Assembly: GCA_030144725.1 (NCBI GenBank)
Contig: JASKMD010000017.1
Span: 886,228-950,227, forward strand
DNA from: Haematococcus lacustris
Lineage: Eukaryota > Chlorophyta > Chlorophyceae > Chlamydomonadales > Haematococcaceae
Direction of reading: 5' to 3'
Length of the DNA: 64,000 nucleotides
Positions 55,901-64,000 of the stretch are shown here, one piece after another (position 1 is the stretch's first letter; each line of letters starts with the position of its first letter). The notes below the pieces were generated by a model, which worked only from the letters and a program-made list of their open reading frames with translations, was not told where the DNA came from and did no database searches. The position numbers and the translations under genes were made by a program.

Positions 55901-57705
55901 GCATGGTTAGTTGGCATCGCTGTGACAGCCAGCTGGTCATGCAAGGCTGTAGCGGTCAGGGCTGGCAGGTGGTGGTGGGGCTGGGCGCCATGTCTATTGT
56001 CAGCCTGCATGTCAGCATGGTTAGTTGGCATCTCTGTGACAGCCAGCTGGTCATGCAAGGCTGTAGCGGTCAGGGCTGGCAGGTGATGGTGGGGCTGGGC
56101 GCCATGTCTATTGTCAGCCTGCATGTCAGCATGGTTAGTTGGCATCGCTGTGACAGCCAGCTGGTCATGCAAGGCTGTAGCGGTCAGGGCTGGCAGGTGG
56201 TGGTGGGGCTGGGCGCCATGTCTATTGTCAGCCTGCATGTCAGCATGGTTAGTTGGCATCTCTGTGACAGCCAGCTGGTCATGCAAGGCTGTAGCGGTCA
56301 GGGCTGGCAGGTGGTGGTGGGGCTGGGCGCCATGTCTATTGTCAGCCTGCATGTCAGCATGGTTAGTTGGCATCTCTGTGACAGCCAGCTGGTCATGCAA
56401 GGCTGTAGCGGTCAGGGCTGGCAGGTGGTGGTGGGGCTGGGCGCCATGTCTATTGTCAGCCTGCATGTCAGCATGGTTAGTTGGCATCTCTGTGACAGCC
56501 AGCTGGTCATGCAAGGCTGTAGCGGTCAGGGCTGGCAGGTGGTGGTGGGGCTGGGCGCCATGTGTATTGTCAGCCTGCATGTCAGCATGGTTAGTTGGCA
56601 TCTCTGTGACAGCCAGCTGGTCATGCAAGGTTGTAGCGGTCAGGGCTGGTAGGTGGTGGTGGGGCTGGGCGCCATGTCTATTGTCAGCCTGCATGTCAGC
56701 ATGGTTAGTTGGCATCTCTGTGACAGCCAGCTGGTCATGCAAGGCTGTAGCGGTCAGGGCTGGCAGGTGGTGGTGGGGCTGGGCGCCATGTCTATTGTCA
56801 GCGTGCATGTCAGCATGGTTAGTTGGCATCTCTGTGACAGCCAGCTGGTCATGCAAGGCTGTAGCGGTCAGGGCTGGCAGGTGGTGGTGGGGCTGGGCGC
56901 CATGTCTATTGTCAGCCTGCATGTCAGCATGGTTAGTTGGCATCTCTGTGACAGCCAGCTGGTCATGCAAGGCTGTAGCGGTCAGGGCTGGCAGGTGGTG
57001 GTGGGGCTGGGCGCCATGTCTATTGTCAGCCTGCATGTCTGCATGGTTTGTTGGCATCTCTGTGACAGCCAGCTGGTCATGCAAGGCTGTAGCGGTCAGG
57101 GCTGGCAGGTGGTGGTGGGGCTGGGCGCCATGTCTATTGTCAGCCTGCATGTCAGCATGGTTTGTTGGCATCTCTGTGACAGCCAGCTGGTCATGCAAGG
57201 CTGTAGCGGTCAGGGCTGGCAGGTGGTGGTGGGGCTGGGCGCCATGTCTATTGTCAGCCTGCATGTCTGCATGGTTTGTTGGCATCTCTGTGACAGCCAG
57301 CTGGTCATGCAAGGTTGTAGCGGTCAGGGCTGGCAGGTGGTGGTGGGGCTGGGCGCCATGTCTATTGTCAGCCTGCATGTCAGCATGGTTAGTTGGCATC
57401 TCTGTGACAGCCAGCTGGTCATGCAAGGCTGTAGCGGTCAGGGCTGGCAGGTGGTGGTGGGGCTGGGCGCCATGTCTATTGTCAGCCTGCATGTCTGCAT
57501 GGTTTGTTGGCATCTCTGTGACAGCCAGCTGGTCATGCAAGGCTGTAGCGGTCAGGGCTGGCAGGTGGTGGTGGGGCTGGGCGCCATGTCTATTGTCAGC
57601 CTGCATGTCAGCATGGTTTGTTGGCATCTCTGTGACAGCCAGCTGGTCATGCAAGGCTGTAGCGGTCAGGGCTGGCAGGTGGTGGTGGGGCTGGGCGCCA
57701 TGCAC
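50938..57705 (-). CDS. LINE polyprotein, N-terminal part: repeats, 2A, two Josephin-like domains, endonuclease
   Basis: 2,255 residues, read from an ATG at the edge of the repeat array (first bases within the neighbouring element); the true start lies further right. Residues 1 to about 1,130 are thirty 38-residue His-rich repeats. Two diverged repeats of about 43 residues follow, then a unique region with a hydrophobic stretch (IAYLVCFLTWIMI), then the 2A motif at residues 1,430-1,445. Josephin-like domain 1 has SHCQIHALN (Cys 1,458), a later APAH His and WYLLD Asp. Domain 2 has CCLAHAIN (Cys 1,642), NNHA and WQWLD. The linker and APE-type endonuclease come next. The frame then runs out of the duplication unit and stops. 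If 2A works, the repeat protein is released separately from the protease-endonuclease-RT protein. Confidence 0.88.
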   Translation of the reverse strand: MHGAQPHHHLPALTATALHDQLAVTEMPTNHADMQADNRHGAQPHHHLPALTATALHDQLAVTEMPTNHADMQADNRHGAQPHHHLPALTATALHDQLAVTEMPTNHADMQADNRHGAQPHHHLPALTATTLHDQLAVTEMPTNHADMQADNRHGAQPHHHLPALTATALHDQLAVTEMPTNHADMQADNRHGAQPHHHLPALTATALHDQLAVTEMPTNHADMQADNRHGAQPHHHLPALTATALHDQLAVTEMPTNHADMQADNRHGAQPHHHLPALTATALHDQLAVTEMPTNHADMHADNRHGAQPHHHLPALTATALHDQLAVTEMPTNHADMQADNRHGAQPHHHLPALTATTLHDQLAVTEMPTNHADMQADNTHGAQPHHHLPALTATALHDQLAVTEMPTNHADMQADNRHGAQPHHHLPALTATALHDQLAVTEMPTNHADMQADNRHGAQPHHHLPALTATALHDQLAVTEMPTNHADMQADNRHGAQPHHHLPALTATALHDQLAVTAMPTNHADMQADNRHGAQPHHHLPALTATALHDQLAVTEMPTNHADMQADNRHGAQPHHHLPALTATALHDQLAVTAMPTNHADMQADNRHGAQPHHHLPALTATALHDQLAVTAMPTNHADMQADNRHGAQPHHHLPALTATALHDQLAVTEMPTNHADMQADNRHGAQPHHHLPALTATALHDQLAVTEMPTNHADMQADNRHGAQPHHHLPALTATALHDQLAVTEMPTNHADMQADNRHGAQPHHHLPALTATALHDQLAVTEMPTNHADMHADNRHGAQPHHHLPALTATALHDQLAVTEMPTNHADMQADNRHGAQPHHHLPALTATALHDQLAVTEMPTNHADMQADNRHGAQPHHHLPALTATALHDQLAVTEMPTNHADMQADNRHGAQPHHHLPALTATALHDQLAVTEMPTNHADMQADNRHGAQPHHHLPALTATALHDQLAVTEMPTNHADMQADNRHGAQPHHHLPALTATALHDQLAVTEMPTNHADMQADNRHGAQPHHHLPALTATALHDQLAVTEMPTNHADMQADNRHGAQPHHHLPALTATALHDQLAVTEMPTNHADMQADNRHGAQPHHHLPALTATALHDQLAVTEMLGTTLHAFHADPMPRTRYPHTHSNQLEDKQLNEQPRPPPGPALRAFHADLMPHTRYPHTHSNQPEDEQPNEQPMPMQGTTSHAVHADLLYHHLPGLTAMPKANQQPQHDGNMLGAHTIGQRMVPETNITEAPWLCTYSDNMYPRYTIIIPMPNPAFGHPNWKPTQQKDMDRQTIAYLVCFLTWIMITRKRSEPTYTHAKSKQCLKKQRKTLAKLNASLHNTTYNWLLGIDGTLQNATTITRLTHTTCTYLKGHNSGRIIRAIQYNTTLQAYMAYYLNPNIMSNPTWNMAISKYMARCIYISWLLLAAGDIEENPGPDGLHFEQQVASHCQIHALNMAAGHSWLTNQELANFHTSELHARRGDQRTMWAIARDEQGACNDTVINLYLMSHYGLSTHTVAHLRTRSDWSPRNLDALSATHGTKAFLCKAPAHSMAIRKHDGAWYLLDSQADAPIRLRNTRHYAYPATCEIQAIISDSDYTAEMEEARQRARLGPIIGNPQEAHRPYWEKQYKKCCLAHAINMAMGKPMIRPDDVITHCKTLGTHIQDLANQARQVGRPIPLRSSLPHIYEESGNFTISTMNHYLYHYHKDLHLCPTATELTLGNITPELLTTLTGNIDSYTNTAAILITNNHATTIRRTDRAWQWLDSERGHPCRLDTPEDWLQLQGTLVQIKKGDAANTNLIQPLCWLADPTRHATIEQLEHHLRAAHIDLTAQDLGTQPAHSPQTDRPLPNIATAQPASYKHTLTAIEDTHPTDKHARPRLSQVTPTVTLPTDRSRSSKRPTSSGIIVDKRRTKSRAQPKDSHTQTLLFRYLNTAPTPPPAATPTKPPPPTDNPSENLGAQPQHSTLPIRQPHPTHNRQHITLTTLNVRSLHRSRNDVLNLVHQHSPDILILTETMTQPRSNNSDSGWLKRVMPAYTTHRHSGHSEVLIGIKHNLAIQMQTKMLPPCTDAEVNARCVILALNQHQCEQLTIIATYWPSGNNGDALSLREKMQQHIRTATDHLPGSLILAGDINATLRTADRSEHTDYTQDLMMRDFATELRLLEADPDDRAWTYQQPHCNSRIDAILTRDARHGPEHRTHVDTHAYLSDHRPVTATLSTARLGIVLADPQKPHKPEHETLRVPRHL
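53371..53418 (-). other. 2A ribosome-skipping motif in the LINE ORF
   Basis: In frame, the peptide SWLLLAAGDIEENPGP matches the 2A consensus (D-V/I-E-X-N-P-G-P preceded by a Leu-rich helix). The skip would fall between Gly and the last Pro, just before Josephin-like domain 1. Confidence 0.88.
54319..57702 (-). repeat. 114-bp coding tandem array of the LINE
   Basis: About 29.7 units of 114 bp, encoding the 38-residue unit that begins HGAQPHHHLPALTATALHDQ. Units differ by single substitutions shared between non-adjacent copies (for example GTCTGCATGGTTTG versus GTCAGCATGGTTAG), which indicates homogenisation. The array continues at 61,265-61,581 beyond an inserted element. Confidence 0.95.
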
Positions 57706-58019
57706 TCCGGCAAATTAAGGCCTGGCTGGCTTGGAAAACCTGAGAGTTCAGCTCTGAAACTTGGTGTGTAGGTTGCTGTGACCTAGGGGATGACAAGACT
57801 CTCTTGGGTCAAAGTGTAATTCTCAGTCCTTGGGGAGTTGCTGGACCAGGTGTGGGGCTGTGACCCTGATTTTGGCTAAGGGAGTTGGCACCGAGTGACC
57901 AAAGTGACTTTTCATGAAATGTGAGTATGAGCGATTGTAGAGGGCGGTTACAGCTGCCCAACCTAGTAGGTGGCATGCAAAACGTCCAAGCCAGTGATAA
58001 GTTATGGCCCACTTTAGGT

Positions 58020-58295
58020 GACCCTGCGGAGGGTTTAGTACCCCTCTTGCCCAAAGGGGGGGTGACGTGACCCTCCGCAGGGTCAGAGGTGACCCTCCGC
58101 AGGGTTTTGTGACCCTCCGCAGGGTCAGATGTGACCCTCCACAGGGTTTTGTGACCCTGCGCAGGGCTAAGTACCCCTCTTGGCCTTAGGGGGGGTGGCT
58201 TGACCCTGCGCAGGGTCAGACGTGACCCTCCGCAGGGTTACGTGACCCTGCGGAGGGTCAGACGATGTAGGCATTCCTGACCCTGCGGAGGGTCA
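58020..58295. repeat. left subterminal palindrome cluster
   Basis: About ten copies of GACCCTCCGCAGGGT, or the variants GACCCTGCGCAGGGT and GACCCTGCGGAGGGT, at irregular spacing, about 320 bp from the left end of the TIR element. They are plausible transposase-binding sites by analogy with CACTA elements. Confidence 0.85.
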
Positions 58296-59129
58296 ACTGT
58301 GGCATGGAAAACATCAAGTTGCATGGAGGCTTGCATGGGGGTTTCGCAAAAGAACCGCGAAGGAAGCAAAGGAATCGCGAAGGGCATCTTGACTGCCCCG
58401 CCAAGCTGGCATGCTGCATAATGGCAGCCAGGAGCAGCCAGGTTCAGCGAACATGACATCGTCGCGAGAAGGGTAGCCACGAGCTAGACAGCCATCTCTA
58501 GCCAGGAGCCTTACAGCATTCGCGACCAGCCATAGCAATCATGTCAGGCGATAGGATCAAGAGGCAGCACTGTACACAGCACACGCATATCGCAGGAGCT
58601 AGCAGCCAGGAGCAGCTAGGAGCAGCCAGGAGCAAATCGCAGCCTCATTCGTAGAAGACATCGCAAACGCAATACACAAAAGAGGCATAGTGATGTTAGC
58701 GATGTAGCCATGCCAGCCAGCCATCGCCAGCTAGCAGCCTTTAACATAGCATATCGCAGCCTAATGCAAGCTATTGGCAGCATGCAGCCTCATCGCAACC
58801 GCGACCAGGTCGAGCGAAAGGAGCAGACAGCGCAGCGAGATTGTAAGTTGCAGGAAGGTGCGACGTGAGGGTGGCTCATGTGGCGTGGCTTGCTTGCAGG
58901 TGGAGCGCCAAGAATCCGAAACAAGATCAACATGGCACAGCTAAGAGGACAGTCAAGAGCTAGGAGCCAGGAAGTGCAGCCATTGGAAGCAGTAAGGCGG
59001 CGCAGCCAGGAGCAGCAAGGAGCAGTTAGAAGCTGTAGCGGCAATGATGAGCGGCAATGATGAGCGGCACCGATGAAAGGCAATCATGAGCAGCACCCTC
59101 CCATTTCCCCCCATCACACACTCCACTCT

Positions 59130-60010
59130 ACAAATGGTGAGTGGCTTGCTGTTGCTCCATGTACCCAGTCTGACTGCTAGCATGCCACCACCACCACCCC
59201 TTCCTCTTGTTGTTGAAGGTTGTTGTTGTTCCTCCCAGTGAGTGTTGTTCCTCCCAGTCCTCCAAGTGAGTGTTGTTCCTCCCAGTGAGTGTTGTTCCTC
59301 CCAGTCCTCCCAGTGAGTGCACATGCTTGGGTGGTGTCAGTCTAGCCTACCTAGTTCTGGTCATGCATGTCCTAATTCATCTGCTTGATGGCTGATGTTT
59401 GCTTGCAGTTGTCGACAACTGGAGCATGACAGGTGTAGCAAGGACAGGTGTAACAAGGAGCCAGCATGGAGTTTGCAAGGCATGACATGGAGCAATAGTG
59501 TAAGTGGCGAGCCCTTGCACATGAGTGGTCCCCAATGCCCAGCCTAAGTGCAAGGTTGCCTCTTGTTGGCTGCAGGTCTGATGTTCGAACTCCTGCCCAT
59601 TGCCCCCTTGCCCCTTCCCCCTTCCCTCCCCCGTCTCACCTTCCCTACCCCACCTTGCGGCCCTTGGCGTAGCAGCCTGGAACGTGCAACCTGGAGCGAG
59701 CAGCATGGGGCGGGCAGCCTGGAGCGGGCAGCCTGGAGCGGGCAGCATCAGACATACAACCACCCCCTACCCCCCTTTAGCCCAGCCCAGCCCAGCCCAG
59801 CCCTGCCCAGCCCAGCCCAGCCCAACCCAGCTTGAAGCTTAACAGCCCAGCCCAGCCCAGCTTAGCTTGATGGTTAACAGCCCAGCCCAGGCTGGAGCTT
59901 AACAGTCCCGCTATGAGGTGTTTGCCCATAGCAAGCATGGCCCAGCAGCCAGGAGTTGGGTGCTATGGGGCAGTGACCGCCAGCCCGCCCCTTGTTGTTG
60001 AAGGTTTGAC
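59130..60010. repeat. diverged intron-like cassettes inside the TIR element
   Basis: At least three segments (near 59,133, 59,505 and 59,945-60,005) show a GTGAGTGG- or GTAAGTGG-like start (weak in the last) and a GTTGAAG or GGCTGCAG end about 75-80 bp later. They are followed by GGTTTGACGGTAA- or GTCTGATGTTCGAA-like sequence and a CT-rich tract. Similar cassettes occur at 26,925 and 27,550. Confidence 0.45.
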
Positions 60011-60569
60011 GGTAACCCTCCTGCCTTTTGGCCCCTTCCTCCTTCCCTTTCCTGTCCCACCACCACCACCACCACTTCCCAGTCCGCCACCCCGTCTACT
60101 TCCCCCCTCCCTAAAGGCCAGCCTTGGGCGGGCAGCATGGAGCGCAAGTAGTAGCAGCCAGCCTACTCTAGTCATGCCATGCCCATGGTGGTGTGGTGGT
60201 GTGGTGGTGGTGGTGTTGTTATGGTGTTGTTGGTGCCCATGGTGGTGTGTTGGTATGGTGGTGTTGTCACTTGTCACCTTATGTGAAGGTGTTGCAAGGC
60301 GTTAGTGCATCAATGCATTTGCTAGACATTTCCGTAGGGAGGTGCCGCGGGGTGATGGTGCATCGAGACATGTGCTAAGGAGTAGCGTAGTGAGGTGTTG
60401 CGGGGTGTTTGGATGTCGAGACGTGTGTTTTGCGGAGGTGTGTCGAGGTGTTTCAACGTGATGACATGTACTTTGCTGTATCTTTGCGAGTTGTTGTGAA
60501 GTGTTTGAGCGTGGAGACGTATGTTTGGTAGTGCCTAAGCGAGGTGTTGCGAGTTGTGTTAACGTTGAG

Positions 60570-61063
60570 ACATGTGCAAGTAATGCCTAGGAAATGAGCC
60601 AGCTGTGACCCTCCGCAGGGTCAAAAATGCCTAGGAAATGAGCCGGCTGTGACCCTCCGCAGGGTCAAAAATGCCTAGGAAATGAGCCAGCTGTGACCCT
60701 CCGCAGGGTCAGAAATGCCTAGGAAATGAGCCAGCTGTGACCCTCCGCAGGGTCAGAAATGCCTAGGAAATGAGCCGGCTGTGACCCTCCGCAGGGTCAG
60801 AAATGCCTAGGAAATGAGCCAGCTGTGACCCTCCGCAGGGTCAGAAATGCCTAGGAAATGAGCCAGCGGTGACCCTCCGCAGGGTCAGAAATGCCTAGGA
60901 AATGAGCTAGCTGTGACCCTCCGCAGGGTCAGAAATGCCTAGGAAATGAGCCGGCTGTGACCCTCCGCAGGGTCAGAAATGCCTAGGAAATGAGCCGGAG
61001 GTGACCCTCCGCAGGGTCAGAAATGCCTAGGAAGCGAGCCTAGCGGTGACCCTCCGCAGGGTC
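60570..61063. repeat. right subterminal 44-bp tandem array
   Basis: About 11 units of 44 bp, each with AATGCCTAGGAAATGAGCC followed by the palindrome TGACCCTCCGCAGGGTCA. Palindrome starts are exactly 44 bp apart from 60,607 to 61,003. Confidence 0.95.
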
Positions 61064-61262
61064 AGGCCTGACCCTGCGGAGGGTCACACTGACCCTGCGG
61101 AGAATATTTGCGAACCTGCGGAGGGTCACACTAAAACCGCGATTACAGCTCAACCACTTCGAGTTAGACGGAGTTATTGACGGCGATGGGTCGCCCTTGC
61201 GATGGGCTATCCGCGGTATACCTCAGCGGAAACTGCCGTCTCGGCCTTAATTACCCGGAGTG

Positions 61263-61581
61263 TGTCTATTGTCAGCCTGCATGTCTGCATGGTTTGTTGG
61301 CATCTCTGTGACAGCCAGCTGGTCATGCAAGGTTGTAGCGGTCAGGGCTGGCAGGTGGTGGTGGGGCTGGGCGCCATGTCTATTGTCAGCCTGCATGTCA
61401 GCATGGTTAGTTGGCATCTCTGTGACAGCCAGCTGGTCATGCAAGGCTGTAGCGGTCAGGGCTGGCAGGTGGTGGTGGGGCTGGGCGCCATGTCTATTGT
61501 CAGCCTGCATGTCTGCATGGTTTGTTGGCATCTCTGTGACAGCCAGCTGGTCATGCAAGGCTGTAGCGGTCAGGGCTGGCA
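61263..61581 (-). repeat. continuation of the LINE 114-bp array
   Basis: About 2.8 units of the 114-bp repeat, in the same orientation as 54,319-57,702. The array ends abruptly at 61,581, where gypsy pol sequence of the opposite coding strand begins. Confidence 0.93.
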
Positions 61582-63130
61582 ACCACCTGAAACAAGGTAC
61601 TCTACAGGAGATCAGGAGCTGCTGGCCATCATCAGGGCTGTGAGGGAATGGAGGTGCTACCTGGATGGAGCTGTGGATGTTACAATACAAACTGATCACA
61701 ACCCCCTAATCTACCTACAAACGCAAGCAAACCTGTCAAGGCGGCAGACACGGTGGATGGAGGAGCTGTCCCGTTACAAGTATGAAATCAAATACCATCC
61801 TGGTGCGGACAATGTGGCTGATCCCATCAGCCGCAACCCGGCGCTAAGCATGCCTGCCACAGAGAGCTGCCCGGTGCTACTGCTGGTGCCGGGACATGAC
61901 GGTGCAGTGCTGGCTGCCACCACCCGCCGCACAGCAGCTGAGCTCCGCAAGGTGGCTGAGAGAGAGCAGGTTGTGGCTAGGGAGAGGGCCTATGAGGCTG
62001 GCAGGCTGACCCCGCCTGCTGACATGGCTGCCGGCACGCCCAGAGGGCTGCAGCCAGGTGGGGGGGAAACCCTGCGGCAGGACACAGAGCAACAAGAGGC
62101 CAGTGACGGGTCAGATCCCACAACGTTGCTGCAAGCAGTCAAGCAGGCCTACGGGGCGGACAAGCAGTTTGACGAGGCTGCCTTCACCTCAAAGCTACAC
62201 CGGCTGGAGGGGCTGTGGCTAACAGAGCGTGGCCAGGTGGTGGTGCCTAATGATGAGAAGCTGAGGAGGAGAGTGATACACACCATGCACGATGCCAAGT
62301 CTGCGGGTCACTTGGGCATGACAAAGACCCTCGAGCAAGTGACACGCTATTTTGACTGGCAGGGTGTGTCAGAGGCTGTCAAGCACTACGTACGCACCTG
62401 CCACTCGTGCCAACTAAACAAGTCCAGCGCCCAGAGGCCCGCCGGCAAGCTACAGCCGCTGCCTATCCCCTTGAGGCCTTGGGGCTCCGTGTCGCTGGAC
62501 CTCATTGTGAAGCTCCCTGCAAGTGGACCAGCCAAGCATGATTCAATCTTAGTGATTGTGGACCGGCTGACCAAGATGGTGCACTTGGCCAGGACCTGGG
62601 AGCGCATGACGGCGGTACAATATGCCAAGCTCTTTGTCGACAATGTGTTTCGGCTACACGGCTGGCCAGACAGCATTGTGAGCGACAGGGGACCTAACCT
62701 GAACAACAACAGGTTCTTTGTTGAGCTGGCGGGGCTGCTCCAGGTGGACCTGGACCTGTTGAGTGCTTATCACCCCCAGACGGATGGTCAGACGGAACGC
62801 ATGAACCGGGTGATAGAGGAGATGCTAAGCCATTACATCAGGCCCGACCAGAAGGACTGGGCGGAACACTTACCCCTCGTCGAGTTCGCCATCAACAATG
62901 CCAAGCAGGAGTCCACCCACTGCACGCCGTTCTACCTAAACTACGGCTACCATCCGCGAGTGGCTGAGCTGCTGGACCTGCCCCAGAGAGTGCCGCAGGC
63001 GCACGAGTTCGTGGCCAATGCGAGGCAGGCGGTGGAGCAGGCCAGGCAATGCCTAGCCCGAGCGCAGAAGCGCATGAAGGCCTATCAGGATACTAAGCGG
63101 CGTGACGCGGTGGCGACATGGTGTTGTTAA
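61582..63130 (+). pseudogene. pol: second gypsy element: truncated pol (RNase H and integrase)
   Basis: The open frame starts upstream in antisense LINE repeats (ATG at 61,202), but gypsy homology begins at about 61,585 (YSTGDQELLAI, the RNase H domain). Protease and RT are missing. The integrase has an HHCC finger (ending CHSCQLNK), then D in SLDLI, D in SDRGP and E in the MNRVIEEML segment. At about 63,110 one base is missing from what should be a Val-Gly-Asp-Met reading, so the frame ends at 63,130 and the C-terminal part is in another frame. This family differs from the tandem element at 31-46 kb. Confidence 0.88.
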
Positions 63131-63615
63131 GCACACAAAACATGAGGGGCAGAGTGGGCCAGCCTGGTGCCAGAAAGCTGAAGCCACGCTATGTCGGTCC
63201 TTTCCGAGTTGAGTACATGGTGGGCAGAGCAGCAGTGAAGCTGGACCTGCCTGAGGAGTGGTCTCGGATCCATAACGTGTTTCATGTGTCCCTTGTGAAG
63301 CCTTACAGGACCTACGATGCCTCTGACCAGGTGCCTGGGCACGCAGGCCCACCTCCACTACAGTGGCTAGATGGAGAGCCAGAGTACAAGGTGGAGAAGG
63401 TGGTAGATCACCGGTTGGCCAAGAGCCAAGGCAAGCGGGGTGGCAAGCCCAAGAAGAGGCAGTTGGAGTTCTTGGTCAAGTGGCAGGGCCATGGGGACGA
63501 GCACAACACGTGGGAGTCCAGGTCACAGCTGGTGGGATGCCAGGAGTTGTTGACTGCGTATCTACAGAAGCTCGGTTTAGAGTCTGATATGGTCGAGGCT
63601 GAGGCGGTGGGCTGA
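63118..63615 (+). pseudogene. second gypsy element: integrase C-terminus and chromodomain
   Basis: 165 residues in the frame shifted from the upstream pol part. It has the conserved VGPFRVEYMVGRAAVKLDLP and HNVFHVSLVKPY segments of gypsy integrases, then a chromodomain (LEFLVKWQGHGDEHNTWES). The stop TGA is at 63,613-63,615. It is joined to the preceding frame by a probable 1-bp deletion. Confidence 0.88.
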
Positions 63616-63727
63616 TGTGAGGAGGCCATGAAAGGAACTCAGACACCTAGCGCTAGTGTGGGCGCGAGTGACGGCACAATGTGCCTGAGCGGGGCAACAC
63701 CACGGTGGTCAGCTGAGTGCAGCTGAG

Positions 63728-63741
63728 CCGGGTGGGGGGGA
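63728..63741 (+). other. polypurine tract of the second gypsy element
   Basis: GGGTGGGGGGGAA lies directly before the TGTTACG start of the putative 3' LTR. Confidence 0.75.
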
Positions 63742-63742
63742 A

Positions 63743-64000
63743 TGTTACGTGACCATGCTGAGTAAAGTAGCATGCGGATCTGAGATCTCTACTCCCATGT
63801 GAGAAAGTGTTAGTGGTGAGGTGTTCTGAGGCTGGGTCCGATTCCCAGGTAGATGGACTACGCCCTGATCTACGATGGATACCTCAGAACACTATAGCCG
63901 CTAACGCAACAGAAAGGGAGTGCCCCCCTCGCCACCCAGCCACTGTGTGACACCACACCACACCACAGGGAAGGGGAGGGAAGGGGAGAAGCTTGTGTGG
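63743..64000 (+). repeat. start of 3' LTR of the second gypsy element (runs off window)
   Basis: It begins TGTTACGTGACC right after the polypurine tract, at the expected place downstream of the chromodomain. The end is outside the window, so length and identity to a 5' LTR cannot be tested. Confidence 0.7.

Larger units (their letters stand above)
57703..61262. mobile_element. TIR DNA element with TG target duplication, non-autonomous
   Basis: It splits one 114-bp LINE unit exactly: GCGCCATG | element | TGTCTATTG, duplicating TG. The termini are CACTCCGGCAAATTAAGGCC and the inverse of CACTCCGGGTAATTAAGGCC (18 of 20 match). The ends carry arrays of the near-palindrome TGACCCTCCGCAGGGTCA. The 2.3-kb interior has no transposase-like open frame, only repeats and pyrimidine-rich tracts. 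The ends match the foldback element's ends at 17 of 22 positions, so both probably use related transposases. Confidence 0.85.

Noticed and set aside
54343..57771. Long plus-strand open frames of 333-769 codons
   Set aside because: They are antisense shadows of the 114-bp LINE array; a period divisible by three keeps several frames open.
60570..61063. CRISPR-like spacing of palindromes
   Set aside because: The sequence between palindromes is constant, so these are tandem repeats of a transposon end.

Overview
This is nuclear DNA of a GC-rich green alga, most likely a chlorophycean of the Chlamydomonas/Haematococcus type. Three things suggest this: a flagellar nexin-dynein regulatory subunit gene with many short exons, a TKL-type receptor kinase whose catalytic loop reads HGD, and introns packed with GC-rich microsatellites. 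Species cannot be fixed from sequence alone.

Left third (1-24,775): three plus-strand host genes. (i) A hypothetical, mostly disordered, acidic protein at 1,484-3,924 (four exons, phases agree). (ii) DRC9/IQCG at 5,551-11,054 (eleven exons), a coiled-coil IQ-motif subunit of the axonemal nexin-dynein regulatory complex. (iii) A large single-pass receptor-like kinase from 11,848 into an assembly gap, with signal peptide, ectodomain, transmembrane helix, long cytoplasmic linker and kinase domain. A 500-N gap (24,776-25,275) removes the end of the kinase, and a (GGGA)n tract abuts it. From 25.3 to 29.7 kb there is no convincing gene, only minisatellites and diverged repeat cassettes.

Right half (29.7-64.0 kb): a nest of transposons. 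The oldest visible layer is a non-LTR retrotransposon (LINE) on the minus strand, 57,702 down to 30,414. It encodes one giant polyprotein: about thirty 38-residue repeats, a hydrophobic segment, a canonical 2A ribosome-skipping motif, two consecutive Josephin-like cysteine-protease domains, an APE-type endonuclease and a reverse transcriptase. A 1,979-bp internal tandem duplication puts it out of frame. A Ty3/gypsy chromovirus inserted into its 3' part (5-bp target duplication GGTTA) and is now a tandem LTR-internal-LTR-internal-LTR structure, 31,094-46,619. One internal copy carries a 3.6-kb foldback DNA element (38,648-42,260, TA duplication) with 1.5-1.8-kb inverted arms full of a minisatellite. 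A second, related terminal-inverted-repeat element (57,703-61,262, TG duplication) lies within the LINE's repeat array. Beyond the array, at 61,582, begins a 5'-truncated second gypsy chromovirus on the plus strand, ending in an LTR that runs off the window.

Most notable: the 2A plus tandem-Josephin LINE polyprotein; two related transposon families with shared CACTCC ends, 2-bp target duplications and GCAGGG-rich repeats; and a textbook A-AAA-AAA-UAG frameshift site at the gag-pol junction in one gypsy copy but not its tandem twin.
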